Positions 12,417 to 24,796 of a stretch of 64,000 nucleotides of DNA are shown here, piece by piece. Under the pieces are notes generated by a model. It was not told the DNA's origin. It was given only the letters and a program-made list of their open reading frames with translations, and did no database searches. Numbering within the stretch: the first letter of the stretch is position 1; the number at the start of each line of letters is the position of its first letter. The DNA lies in assembly GCA_035048485.1 (NCBI GenBank), contig CM068587.1, positions 45,011,496 to 45,075,495 on the forward strand, written 5' to 3'. A program made the position numbers and the translations under genes. This stretch comes from Pteria penguin. Its lineage: Eukaryota; Mollusca; Bivalvia; Pterioida; Pteriidae.

Positions 12417-13256
12417 CCTTCATATTATTTTACATTTTGTTTACATTACATACCAATGACAACACAGGAAAGGCTACACAGTGTATTAAATGTAAAGTAA
12501 AACTTCTGGGTATTCCAAGGTAGAGATGATAGCTAGGTGTCCCTTTCTCCACTACTCATGTACTTTGAATTTCTTCTGGATTTGTAAATACTTTCTGTGT
12601 CAGGTAATTGTTATTTGGAGTGAGTATCCTAATGGAGTGATTGTCATGTTTGATACATTATGATACTCAGTGATAAATATAAACATGGTACATAGTTGTG
12701 TTCGCCTTTTTGTCGTTACAATGATTATTGTTGACAGACTTGATTCCTAGAATATTTGAAGCAACTGTTGTTAAATAATGTTTTGTATAACTTATCATTA
12801 TTAACATTCGAACATATTGATTTTTCGTTATCAGAATTGTGATTTGAATTTTATTTCAGTTTATTGTCACATCACATTCATATTGACAGATGATTTGTAA
12901 TTTATTCGTACATGACACATAATCAAGTCTTTTTTGGCATTCTACACGTGTGATATTCTTCATTTACTTTGAAGAGTTGTCTCTTATTAGTTTTGTAAGA
13001 ACTAGAAATGCCGAATGTTTTGTTGTACATGAAATGTGCATAGATATAAAGTAGATATAAAGTAGATATAATACATTTATGTTGTATAGAGTCTATGCAC
13101 TACCTTATACTGTAACAATGTGAAATTCATAGGTAACATTTGTGTAAGAATTGTTATTTTCAAATTACATGTTCTTAAATGTTTCATTCTTTTATCATTT
13201 CATAGAATATATTATAGAAAGCCAAATATAATTCATATAGCTGAGATACATTGGCT
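12417..13256 (+). other. SNAP 3' UTR and downstream flank
   Basis: Follows the SNAP stop codon. It is AT-rich, with a small triplication of ATATAAAGTAG near 13045-13072. ATTAAA at about 12485 could serve as a poly(A) signal, but the transcript end cannot be fixed from sequence. Confidence 0.4.
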
Positions 13257-13471
13257 ATGTACCTATACTATTGTGTACCTATACTATTGTGTACCTATAG
13301 TATTGTGTACCTATACTATTGTGTACCTATACTATTGTGTACCTATACTGTTGTGTATCTATACTACTGTGTACCTATAGTATTGTGTACCTATACTATT
13401 GTGTACCTATACTATTGTGTACCTATACTACTGTGTACCTATACTATTGTGTACCTATACTGTTGTGTATA
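13257..13471. repeat. 16-bp minisatellite
   Basis: About 13 copies of GTACCTATACTATTGT, with variants carrying TAGTATT, CTGTTGT or CTACTGT. Because 16 is not a multiple of 3, a tyrosine-, valine- and cysteine-rich peptide appears in several frames. This is a repeat artefact and not a gene. Confidence 0.95.
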
Positions 13472-13780
13472 GATGACCATTGTAGTAATGTTAAGGTATT
13501 CCACTGCTGTTTGACTATAAACTAGTTATGATTTACACTTTATCACAGCGTGTGTTTTCTTACAAGGAGTAATTCTGTATTATTGAAGATCAGTGTTAAT
13601 CATGCTCAACTCCGGACAAATTCCATCATCATTGATTATTGTCACTGTTTGTTTTCCTTCTGATTTCTTTTCAAAGACATTACTCATTTATATAATGATT
13701 CGCCACCAGAAATATGTATTATGTGTTCCTGGTTTCATTTTTTTCCTCTGTATGATCAAGTTGTAACAGGAAAACATTTA

Positions 13781-14563
13781 CAGTCGAACTTCGATAACTC
13801 GAAGTGCTCGGGACCTACAAAATCACTTATGTTTTGTACTACTGTAATACTGAAAACAACATAAAGACGATATAGTATTCCCAATTTATTTAATTCAATA
13901 TATATTATATAAAATATCATCTACGTATTTAATGAAACTAATAAAAAAAAAGGTTTGACATGGAGATCTGCCCTTGTACGGCCATTCTATTGGCTTTGAT
14001 TCTGTTCAGCGATGTTGAGGGCTTGTCTCAATATCTTAGATGTTCATTAATGTTGATAACTGTAAAAAATTTGCAACTTGTTTAATTCAAGAAAATTTTC
14101 ACCATTGGCAGTTTTTAATAACATTCTTTCATAATCATGGCAATTAAAATAAAAATAAATCATCTATAGATAATAATGATAATACCCTGATTGTTTAAGA
14201 ACTAATGTGGATGCAACGTGTAAAATACGATCCCATACACAAAAAGTTTGTTAATCCATCAAAGCTTGATTCAAGCTTAGACGCACACAACCATGTAATT
14301 TTAATCACTGTATAAACAAGCTAATTGTTTTCTATCCTGATATTTGCTTCCAGTTTCCGACGGTAAAATGCTTCGAGTTTTCGAAGGTGAAATTAAGTAC
14401 AAATTTGAAATTACTTTGAGTTTTGAGGGTATTTGAGTTTCAGAAGTTTGAGTTAGAGAAATCAAATAACATTAAAATATTCGAAATGTTCTCGGGACTG
14501 TAGGATGACTGAGTTTCCAAGGGTTTTCCAGTTTTTAACGTTCGAGTTCTCAAAGTTCGACTG
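13781..14563. mobile_element. pogo/Tigger-like MITE, 783 bp, TA duplication
   Basis: Termini CAGTCGAACTTCGATAACTC and, reversed, CAGTCGAACTTTGAGAACTC form inverted repeats next to TA at 13779-13780 and 14564-14565. The TIR style and the TA target match Tc1/mariner-pogo elements of invertebrates. The interior contains several GAGTTT/TTCGAG runs near the right end and no transposase ORF. Confidence 0.75.
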
Positions 14564-16617
14564 TACATTATTTATGTTGAATTTCTCTGAGGCAAAGGTA
14601 TTTGAATAAATTCTTGAAAAAAGTTTGAGAACAAATTCTGTTTGAGTCTGTTTTATGACAACATAGGAAGAATAAATGCAATCACCATATGATATACAAT
14701 ATACATTCATAATTAAAGCAATATAAGGTGTAACTTCTACTTAGAATATGCAAATACCATTTCTATACATCTGTCTACTAGAAATAATTAAGTTGGACAG
14801 AGAGAATTTTGGGTTTATAAGCTATATAACACATACATTTTTTCTCCTTGACTTATCTCTGTCCAGAAAAGTAATGTTCTCGTGTAGCAGGCATTCAAAA
14901 TTGCAGCATGAAAACACATGTTTTATTTGATTTATATCCACTGATTTTTTTCACCTATTCTTAGGTTAAGAAAAACAAATTGTTTAAAGGTTACAGCTTA
15001 TATTGCTTTAAGGGAATTTTAACATAAACTGGTGAAACAGAAAATGGGAATGTGGTCAACAATCAATATACAAATGTGGCATCCTACCAGGTCTATTGTC
15101 TGACATCTGTAAATTTAATATCCACACCATTGTCACTGACAGTTTTATGTAACTGCTATAGAATTGGTCATTGTAATCAGAAACTTTGAATCGGGTGTAA
15201 AGATACTCCAACTTCTCTTTTTTCTATAAATAGCTTTTGTTGCTGTAATCACTATGACATCACCAACTCTTTACAAACTGTCAGGTTTTATGAACTGCTT
15301 TGTTTTATGAACTGCCTAGTTTATGAACTGCCTGGTTCTGTAAACTGTCTGGTTCTGTGAACTGCCTAGAATATGAACTCCTAGTTAAAACTGTCTGGTT
15401 GTGTGAACTGCTTAGTTCTGTGAGCTGCCTAGTTTATGAATGGCTTGGTTCTATGAACTGCCTGATTATATGAACTACCTGGTTCTATGAGCTGTTTAGT
15501 TCTATGAATTTCTGGTGGCAAGTTGCTCATGTACCTATTGCAGGTAATTATAATTACTCGATAGTCAGAAGCTAGTCAGTGATATGAGCTTTGCCTTTCA
15601 GTATATTGAGCGAATATCAGTAATTTAAAGTCAAGTTGATTAAATGCAATTTGATGTACTTGATATTCCCCCTACAGCATTGCTAATGATATCAGATTCT
15701 GTTCTTCGAGAATTGTGTTACATTTGGTGAAGCATCATGGAAGAAATGATAGAAGAGAGTTTCTGTAGATCTCTTCATTGTAAGGAGATGACTCTGCAGT
15801 GAAGAATTGGAATAGAGTCTTGATCCTTTTGTCATTGAAAAAGACAGGGTGTATAATAAAGCAATTGCATTCTGTGTGATCAGTAAATACTCAATCTGTA
15901 CCTTACATGTTCAGGACTAATATATCTCTTCTACAAAATATCTTTTTGTCTTTTTTCTTCTAAATATGCTTTTTATGAAAATTAAATGATTTAGCTAATT
16001 TTAATACTGACTTTGGTAATGCATGAATTATCTACAGATGAATTCTAGACTGCATAAAACATGTAGATTTGTATATTACACACTTGGTAATTTATTTCAA
16101 TGCAGAAGTAATGTTTTAACATACCCAGTACTTTTATGATTGTGTAAGAGAAAATATTTTACCACTGACATTCTTGTGCTAATGTATGATATGTACATTA
16201 TTAAATATTGTTTACATTTTTTGAAAGAATGTGATGATTTGTGTATATTATCATGATTTTAGCATCCTTTTCAGTAGGCAAACAGTATAAGTGAGGTGAA
16301 TATCATTAATCATCAATTAATTGTATATGATATTGAAATGTTTTCATTAAATGTTAAAAACTCATAAGAATATCTTCTTTTCATTTTTCTCTAGAACTTG
16401 ATTACTCAATAGGAATTCCACTTGATACATGTTTTTTTAATTAAATGGTATTTGTAGTTATGTAGATAACAGATGAAAATTTCCTAACAGTTTTTGTGGT
16501 GGTTATGCTAGAGTCATCAAATTTGTTTGCATTCTTATCCATTCACTATGTTATAAGAAGATTTAGAAAGAGTACAAGAGCTATACATGACATACATACA
16601 CCTAAGGAATCTCTGTG
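14564..16617. other. Intergenic AT-rich stretch
   Basis: No gene is recognised. ORFs here are short and low complexity. The only structure seen is the degenerate GAACTGCCT repeat at 15285-15505. An AATAAA near 15856 cannot be tied to a transcript. Confidence 0.5.
15285..15505. repeat. Degenerate 17-18-bp tandem repeat
   Basis: About a dozen diverged copies of TATGAACTGCCTGGTTC, with TTTATGAACTG and TCTGTGAACTG variants. Order and spacing are irregular, so it is an old array. Confidence 0.7.
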
Positions 16618-17703
16618 TAAGACTTGGTATACATGCTGCCTCTGCTTCCAGTGAGACCTGGTTTACATGCTGCCTTTGCTTCCAGTGAGGCCTGGTGTAC
16701 ATGCTGCCTCTGCTTCCAGTAAGACCAAGTGTACATGCTGCCTCTGCTTCCAGTGAGACCTGGTATACACATTGCCTCTGCTTCCAGTGAGATCTGGTAT
16801 ACATGCTGCCTCTGCTTCCAGTGAGACCTGGTATACATGCTGCTTCTGCTTCCATTGAGGTTTGGTATACATGCTGCCTCTGCTTCCAGTGAGACCTGGT
16901 GTACATGCTGTGTCTGCTTCCAGTGAGATCTGGTGTACATGCTGCCTCTGCTTCCAGTGTGACCTAGTGTACATGTTGCCTCTGCTTTCAGTAAGACCTG
17001 GTATACATGCTGCTTCAGCTTCCATTGATGCTTGGTATACATGCTGCCTCTGCTTCCAGTGTGACCAGGTGTACATGCTGCCCCTGCTTCCAGTGAGACC
17101 TGGTATACATGCTGCCTCTGCTTCCAGTGAGACCTGGTATACATGCTGCCTCTGCTTCCAGTGAGACTTGGTGTACATGCTGCCTCTGCTTCCAGTGTGA
17201 CCAGGTGTACATGTTGCCTCTGCTTTCAGTAAGACCTGGTATACATGTTGCCTCTGCTTCCAGTGAGACCTGGTATACATGCTGCCTCTGCTTCCAGTGA
17301 GACCTGGTGTACATGCTGCCTCTGCTTCCAGTGTGACCAGGTGTACATGCTGCCTCTGCTTCCAGTGTGACCTGGTGTACATGTTGCCTCTGCTTCCAGT
17401 GAGACATGGTGTACATGTTGCCTCTGCTTTCAGTAAGACCTGGTGTACATGCTGCCTCTGCTTCCAGTGAGACCTGGTATACACACTGCCTCTGCTTCCA
17501 GTGAGACCTGGTATACATGCTGCTTCTGCTTCCATTGAGGTTTGGTATACATGCTGCCTCTGCTTCCATTGAGGTTTGGTATACATGCTGCCTTTGCTTT
17601 CAATAAGACCTGGTATACACAATGCTTCTGCTTCCATTGAGGTTTGGTATACATGCTGCCTCTGCTTCTGGTGAGACCTGGTGTACATGCTGCCTCTACT
17701 TCC
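16618..17703. repeat. 34-bp minisatellite, ~32 copies
   Basis: The unit is GTGAGACCTGGTATACATGC followed by TGCCTCTGCTTCCA. Variants carry GTGTGACC, TTGAGGTTTGG or AGTAAGACC. On the minus strand all three frames of the unit lack stops, so overlapping ORFs up to 341 codons run through it, each with a 34-residue period. No flanking exon, start context or signal peptide supports a gene. Confidence 0.95.
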
Positions 17704-17796
17704 AAAAATGTGTACTTTTGCTCCTGTTAAGGTGACCCGTTATAGAAACATGATTAAATCACTTAAATTACTCAAGAACATATTTTATTTGATGTA

Positions 17797-17950
17797 TAGT
17801 ATGGCTGAGTAATTGGCGAATTTGACTGGCATTGAGAAGGCCCCTGGTTGGAATCTCCTCAGACACTTTGTTTTATCATTGGCTGGACTTCTCAGATATT
17901 ACCACTATTTTGGGCATGATATTGGAGGTTGGTGAATGATCACAGTAGGC
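17797..17950 (+). mobile_element. tRNA-derived SINE head, probable
   Basis: A tRNA-like segment contains TGGCTGAGTAATTGGCG (A-box-like), GACTGGCATTGAGAAGG and CTGGTTGGAATCTCC (B-box-like). The 3' boundary is uncertain because it runs into an opposite-strand SINE. Confidence 0.5.
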
Positions 17951-17954
17951 TGAT

Positions 17955-18085
17955 TAGGGTTTTACATCGCTTTCAACAATTTTAAGTTGCATCGCTACAA
18001 GAGATAATCAACCTCTTAAAGATAGTGGTACAACTCCGTAAGTGATGAACCCGAGTCTTCTGCACTTCAAGCGAATAAGTACTGT
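17955..18085 (-). mobile_element. tRNA-derived SINE, minus strand, broken by satellite
   Basis: Read on the + strand, GTTTTACATCGCTTTCAAC, ATCGCTACAAGAGATAATC, AACCTCTTAAAGATAGTGG and AACCCGAGTCTTCTGCAC align with the reverse complement of the SINE at 42692-42857. The B-box end faces right. Where the 5' tRNA head should continue, the 67-bp satellite begins. Confidence 0.65.
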
Positions 18086-20735
18086 ACCTGTGATCATAGT
18101 ACATAAACATATAAACAGATCAAGGTACTTTACATCGTGTATTAAGTACTGTACCTGTGATCACATCACATAAACATATAAACAGATTTAGATATTTTGC
18201 ATCATGTAATAAGTACTGTACCTGTGATCACAGTACATAAACACATAAACAGATCTAGATACTTTACATCGTGTATAAAGTACTGTACCTGTGATCATAG
18301 TACATTAATATGTAAATAGATCTAGGTACTTTACATCGTGTATTAAGTACTGTACCTGTGATCACATCACATAAACATATAAACAGATTTAGATATTTTG
18401 CATCATGTAATAAGTACTGTACCTGTGATCACAGTACATAAACACATAAACAGATCTAGATACTTTACATCGTGTATAAAGTACTGTACCTGTAATCATA
18501 GTACATTAATATGTAAATAGATCTAGGTACTTTACATCGTGTATAAAGTACTGTACCTGTGATCACAGTACATAAACATATAAACAGATCTAGGTACTTG
18601 GCATTGTGTATTAAGTACTGTACCTGTGATCATAGTACATAAACATATAAACAGATCTAGGTACTTTACATCGTGTATTAAGTACTGTACCTGTGATCAC
18701 ATCACATAAACATATAAACAGATTTAGATATTTTGCATCATGTAATAAGTACTGTACCTGTGATCATAGTACATAAACATATAAACAGATCTAGATACTT
18801 TGCATCGTGTATTAAGTACTGTACCTGTGATCATAGTACATAAACATATAAACAGGTATAGATACTTTACATCGTGTATAAAGTACTGTACCTGTGATCA
18901 CAGTACATAAACATATAAACAGATCTAGGTACTTTGCATCGTGTATAAAGTACTGTACCTGTGATCATAGTACATAAACATATAAACAGATCTAGGTACT
19001 TTACATCGTGTATTAAGTACTGTACCTGTGATCACATCACATAAACATATAAACAGATTTAGATATTTTGCATCATGTAATAAGTACTGTACCTGTGATC
19101 ACAGTACATAAACACATAAACAGATCTAGATACTTTACATCGTGTATAAAGTACTGTACCTGTAATCATAGTACATTAATATGTAAATAGATCTAGGTAC
19201 TTTACATCGTGTATAAAGTACTGTACCTGTGATCACAGTACATAAACATATAAACAGATCTAGGTACTTGGCATTGTGTATTAAGTACTGTACCTGTGAT
19301 CATAGTACATAAACATATAAACAGATCTAGGTACTTTACATCGTGTATTAAGTACTGTACCTGTGATCACATCACATAAACATATAAACAGATTTAGATA
19401 TTTTGCATCATGTAATAAGTACTGTACCTGTGATCATAGTACATAAACATATAAACAGATCTAGATACTTTGCATCGTGTATAAAGTACTGTACCTGTGA
19501 TAACAGTACATAAACATATAAACAGGTCTAGGTACTTTACATCGTGTATAAAGTACTGTACCTGTGATCACAGCACATAAACATATAAACAGGTCTAGGT
19601 ACTTTGCATTGTGTATAAAGTACTGTACCTGTGATCATAGTACATAAACATATAAACAGATCTAGGTACTTTACATCGTGTATAAAGTACTGTACCTGTG
19701 ATCACAGTACATAAACATATAAACAGATCTAGGTACTTTACATCGTGTATAAAGTACTGTACCTGTGATCACAGCACATAAACATATAAACAGGTCTAGT
19801 TACTTTGCATCGTGTATAAAGTACTGTACCTGTGATCATAGTACATAAACATATAAATAGATCTAGGTACTTTACATCGTGTATTAAGTACTGTACCTGT
19901 GATCACAGTACATAAACATATAAATAGATCTAGGTACTTTGCATCGTGTATAAAGTACTGTACCTGTGATCACAGTACATAAACATGTAAATAGATCTAG
20001 GTACTTTGCATCGTGTATTAAGTACTGTACCTGTGATCACAGTACATAAACATATAAACAGATCTAGGTACTTTGCATTGTGTATTAAGTACTGTACCTG
20101 TGATCACAGTACATAAACATGTAAATAGATCTAGGTACTTTGCATTGTGTATTAAGTACTGTACCTGTGATCACAGTACATAAAGATATAAACAGATCTA
20201 GGTACTTTGCATTGTGTATTAAGTACTGTACCTGTGATCACAGTACATAAAGATATAAACAGGTCTAGGTACTTTGCATTGTGTATTAAGTACTGTACCT
20301 GTGATCATAGTACATAAACATATAAACAGGTCTAGGTACTTTGCATTGTGTATTAAGTACTGTACCTGTGATCACAGTACATAAACATATAAACAGGTCT
20401 AGGTACTTTGCATTGTGTATTAAGTACTGTACCTGTGATCACAGTACATAAACATGTAAATAGATCTAGGTACTTTGCATTGTGTATAAAGTACTGTACC
20501 TGTTATCACAGTACATAAACATATAAACAGATCTAGGTACTTTGCATTGTGTATTAAGTACTGTACCTGTGATCACAGTACATAAAGATATAAACAGATC
20601 TAGGTACTTTGCATTGTGTATTAAGTACTGTACCTGTGATCACAGTACATAAACATATAAACAGATCTAAGAACTTTGCATTGTGTATTAAGTACTGTAC
20701 CTGTGATCACAGTACATAAACATATAAACAGATCT
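18077..20735. repeat. 67-bp satellite array with 335-bp higher-order repeat
   Basis: About 40 units, each with AAGTACTGTACCTGTGATCA, CAGTACATAAACATATAAAC and AGATCTAGGTACTTTGCATC. The unit holds GTACTGT and ACAGTAC as an inverted pair around TGTGATCACA. A variant with TCACATCACA occurs at 18161, 18362, 18697, 19032 and 19367, i.e. 201 bp and then exactly 335 bp apart (five units). Units after about 19800 are more uniform, with GCATTGTGTATTAAG. Confidence 0.96.
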
Positions 20736-21110
20736 AGAAGCCTTGTTAAGATTAACATCAGATTCATGAAAACATAAAACATCATATTCGGATGATTTGG
20801 AAACACTTGCCTTCCACATTATCTGTGGACTGACGTTTTGAGTGGCAAATAGTTACATTTCCCGTAAAAACAATTTGATCACTTTTAGAAATCTTACATT
20901 TATAGTTATGAAGATAGAAATGTGTTCACTCGATCTGATGTGTACAAAAATAAAGAAAAGTCCGTCGGGCTTGATAAGTCAGTGACTGAAATGCTGAAAA
21001 CTGAACGTTAAAACAAAAAACAAACAAACAAACAAAAAACAATAACCCCCCCAAAAAACAGAAAAACTAAACAAAAAATAAAAAAATTAATTAATAAATA
21101 ATAATAATAA
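20736..21110. other. Flank between satellite and SINE
   Basis: No gene is seen. From about 21010 it becomes A-rich simple sequence (AAACAAACAAACAAAAAAC, then TAATAATAATAA) leading into the SINE. Confidence 0.5.
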
Positions 21111-21387
21111 CCGCGGTGTAACTGGAAGAGGTGCTCGAACCGTGACCGAGAGGTTCCGGGTTCGACTACCGCCGTGGGCACGCCGGCGTCCTTTCTTTCG
21201 GATGAGACAGTGAAAACCGAGGTCCCGTACGTGTAAGGTAGTGGTAAGTGAAAGATCCCTCAATGCTTCGCTTGATCCGTTACAAGGGTATAAATTTCTA
21301 TGCAATACATCAGGCAGCTAGAGTCCATCGCCATATACGTGAAATATTCGTGGAGGGACCGGCGTAAAACAATAATTAATCAATCTG
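21111..21387 (+). mobile_element. tRNA-derived SINE, better-preserved copy
   Basis: The head has GTGTAACTGGAAGAGG (A-box-like), CGTGACCGAGAGG and the B box GGTTCGACTACC. The body shares TTCGGATGAGACAGTGAAAA, GAGGTCCC, AATTTCTATGCAATACATCA, ATACGTGAAAT and CAATCTG with the copy at 9301-9557. Target duplications are not clear. A 72-codon minus-strand ORF across it is the antisense of the SINE. Confidence 0.75.
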
Positions 21388-21617
21388 ATTCACTCCATAA
21401 AGGCCGACACTCGTGACTATGCTAAACTAAAAACTGACAGAGTCAGTGATGAAATGGTTGGAGGTGTTAATCTCAGCTCGAACCACTGGAAAATAGCCTT
21501 CGGATGCCATAGTGAGGCTAGCCTATATTGAAATGTAATAGAATTGTGAACAGCAATATCGACATCCCCAGAGCAGTAGGAAGCATTCTGGAAATGACAA
21601 TCATCGTTATGACTGCG

Positions 21618-21727
21618 CAATCTGATTAAAACCATATCTTTATTCCGCTTTTCCATTTGTCTCATTGCTCTATCCGCAATGGAACAAATAAATAAGTAGA
21701 ATAAAGATTTGGTTTTAATCAGATAGG
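21618..21727. mobile_element. Short Mutator-like MITE, internal deletion copy
   Basis: It begins CAATCTGATTAAAACCATAT and ends with the inverted form GGTTTTAATCAGAT. It is flanked by a perfect 9-bp duplication ATGACTGCG at 21609-21617 and 21728-21736. The TIR matches the 380-bp copy at 50497-50876, so at 110 bp this is a deleted relative. Confidence 0.8.
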
Positions 21728-22509
21728 ATGACTGCGTAGCCTCATTTCCGCTATCAGATCTATGTATAAATTATGGTAAATAGAATAAATCCGTTTTTGG
21801 AGCTCATGGAGTATACTCAAGTACATCCATCTAATGTCCTGATTTGTTCCATTAATTTTGTTTAAATAGCCTTATACCAGAGATATATATTTTGTTTCAA
21901 ATGTCTTGGGTTTAGTAGCTTACTTTCAATCATCAATATCGCAAATATTTTGTCTCTATCAGAGCTACTGTATACTGACTCTTACATCACCCTTCGCCGT
22001 GCATTTTTAAAGTACAATAACTAAATTAAGAATTTCTCAAGGTGTTTGATTCAGGCCCGTAGGAAGCAATTCAAAAGTGGGGGAGGATACCAAATTTGTA
22101 AACTCAAAACAAAATCTGCAATATGATGTTTTAAGCCACTTTTTTGTGCCAAAGAGTCTTGCTTGAATAGCATAGAGCTAGACACTGACCATAGGCGGAT
22201 TTAGAAATTTTTGAAAAGTTGGTTGCAACCTCCCATGACTACTATTTTCCACTATTCAGTCTGAAAAGGGGAGGGTATTGCAGTCCTGAAAATGACCGAA
22301 ATTATCTTCTTCTTGGTAAAATTTTCCGACCAAAGAGGGGTTGCAATTCCCCCTCAAAATTAATTATAAACTCATTTCTACCTCCCAAACATGGATAATC
22401 GGTGCTATGAACCCGAACACTTTTTATCTTTATACGATGAAAATAACTTGTAGTATTAACGTTCAGAAAGAAAAGAACAAATTTACACATAATGCTGCAG
22501 TACAAATTA
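21728..22509. other. Intergenic, nothing recognised
   Basis: AT-rich sequence with no supported gene or repeat. Small ORFs lack family features. Confidence 0.5.
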
Positions 22510-22813
22510 GGCACCGTCCATTTGTTAATTCTGGGGGGGGGGGGGGGCGCCTGAGATTTTTAGAAAAAAAAATTCTTGCCCTGATTTTGATTTTAAAAAA
22601 TCTTGCTCACACAATGAATCAAATAATCTGTACCCATTAGACTAGCGTAATCTAAAATCATACTTAGGAAAAAATAGGTGTTAAAACTCGATTTTTTCTA
22701 GCAAGCTTAGATCGCCAGAATTATACATAACACAACAGTTTATGATATTATGATCCTTTGTTCTTCATCAGTTCAATCATGGACAAACCTACCTTATTTG
22801 TTACTTGAATTAA

Positions 22814-23720
22814 ATGGCAAGATTTATCAGCAGAGAGTTGCGATTTCTATACATGAGTATTAACTGTGCACCTTTTATAGGAGATTTGTTTCTATATTGT
22901 TATGTGGCGAGTTTCATTTATTCTATTCAACAATCTAAACGATTCGTCTTTATTGAGATGTTGGATGATCCCTCTAATTACATGTACATGTATCTTGACG
23001 ACATCTTAGTTATTGATAACCCTGAGTTTGATAGATATATAGCTAATATATACCCACCTGAACTTCATTTAAACAAGGACAATATTTGTGATAGTATTAC
23101 ATAAAGACTTTTCTTGGACCTATACATTAAGACAATTAACAATAAAATTCATACCAATATTATGATAAACATGACGATTTTATATTTCCTGTTGTAAAAT
23201 TCCCTTTGTTGGATAGTTAAAGGTGTTCCTAGACTAGACTCCCATCATATGTTAATCATAAAATTCAGTTGCTTCGATTTTTCCAGCGTCTGCACTAACG
23301 TTTTGGACTTTCATACAACAAAAAAATAAAATAGAATAAAATACAAATAATAGTGGAACTTTCAACTGAGTGTTACAAGTATCATAAATTTGTTTTACAT
23401 GTAGGTCTTATTCATAACTTTTATCAAAATTCGGAAATATTACTTTGTATCCAATGGAATTTCCTATCCCAATTTCTACGGTGATTGTGTGTACAAACTT
23501 AAGAGGGTCTAAGGTTCCAATAAGTTTATCTCGTCGGATTCCAAAATAGTGAAAGGCTTTCGTGGTCTACTATAATATGACCCAGAGATAATCAAAAGGA
23601 CAGTAATTCTTATATAGACCCCTTCTACAATCTTATACAAAGATTTTTACTTGAACCTGTACGCTGACTAACAGGCAGGTGGGGACTATATGGTGGGCCT
23701 TGTTGAAACTTTTTTCAAAG
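22814..23720 (+). pseudogene. Decayed reverse transcriptase, Penelope-like or related retroelement
   Basis: The first 96 codons (22814-23104) include SINCAPFIGDLFLYCY, SKRFVFIEMLDD, the catalytic-type YLDDILVIDNPEF, and IYPPELHLNKDN. After a stop the match continues in shifting frames: FLDLYIK and KIHTNI near 23110-23160, FPVVKFP near 23190-23215, YPNFYGDCVYKLKRV near 23465-23510, then SKIVK and YDPEIIKRT near 23540-23605. This order fits the C-terminal half of a reverse transcriptase ORF common in mollusc genomes. At least four frame changes and several stops show it is dead. Assignment to the Penelope-like group is inference from the FLDL...KIxT...Y block order. Confidence 0.75.
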
Positions 23721-24124
23721 AAGAAATGGTCCTGAACCTCATTCCCTCTTACTGTTAATTGGGACTCTTACAAATCAAGGGAATGAGCTCACTTCCAGAT
23801 CGACAGAGCATAGTTTACTCATGTTGATGACGATGTACACATTTTTGATATCTTGTTCTTACCCAGCGTTACTGTACATGTTTATATTTTTGTGACCTCT
23901 CAACTTGAGAAAGTTGTTGATCCTTGCTCTCTATATGAGGGATTCCTCATAGATTTTTAAATGTGTGTTCTTTGATTATACTGCTTTTGCGGAAGTGGGG
24001 AAGACGACCCGTAAACCGGTTAACCACTCCAACTGATTGACTACTGCCATATCAACTGACCGTTCTAATTCGGTATTGCAACTGCACATTAATCGAAGTT
24101 TTTGTGATGTTCTTGTGACAAATT

Positions 24125-24319
24125 GTGTCTTTTTTTCAAATTATTACATTATTAACAGAGCATTTCCGTGGTGATTTCTGTCATATGCGTTTATCTTTTC
24201 CTTTGAGTACTATAATGTTTGTACTGGATATATGCCAAAAATGGTTCATGAGGGGTGGCCAGCGGATAGTAGCAACCCCAGGTGAATTTCGCAGTGTTTT
24301 CGAATCTTTATGTGCTTAA
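24125..24319 (+). other. 64-codon ORF of unknown origin
   Basis: A short ORF ending in KWFMRGGQRIVATPGEFRSV and a few residues, downstream of the decayed reverse transcriptase. It may be the remaining 3' part of that retroelement, but I do not recognise a domain. A real protein is unlikely. Confidence 0.2.
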
Positions 24320-24796
24320 TGTACTTGTAAAGAGCTCAGTGACACAAATTCAAAACAGTTTTCCTTTTGCTGATATCTCTATCCTATTAAAAGTTAAGGC
24401 AGTTTGAGGATGCCGAATTTTGACATTTACATGTATAATTCATGACTGATTTCGCGACTAAGACGGAACCAACATTTCTCACATCTTTAGAAGTTTTGTC
24501 ATATCTCTGTCAGTTTTTCTTTTTTTAACCCAGGGTAGCCCTCTTTTTCACACCCTACCCCCTTCTCTCCTTACTCACCCTCATTTCAGTATACTCATCA
24601 TTATGATGGACTAAAAGCGTATAACATGGCTGAGATCAGAATTTTGTAAAAAATAACAGTGTTTATTATAAATTTGTATTATTATACAACAACATTTCAT
24701 GGGTGAAAAAATTGTCTTTCTCTGGCTCTTCTGGAAAAAAATACCCTTGCCCCAAGGTTGAAGTAAAAAAAAATCTGGCCAGCTTGAACAACCCAG

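Noticed and set aside
13120..13525. Tyrosine/cysteine-rich 68-86-codon ORFs
   Set aside because: They are frames of the 16-bp minisatellite.
16663..17688. 341-codon minus-strand ORF as a gene
   Set aside because: It is the 34-bp minisatellite read through all frames; equivalent ORFs exist in the other two minus frames.
18077..20735. CRISPR-like repeat-spacer structure because of the palindromic part of the 67-bp unit
   Set aside because: The stretches between palindromes are themselves the same repeated sequence, not unique spacers.
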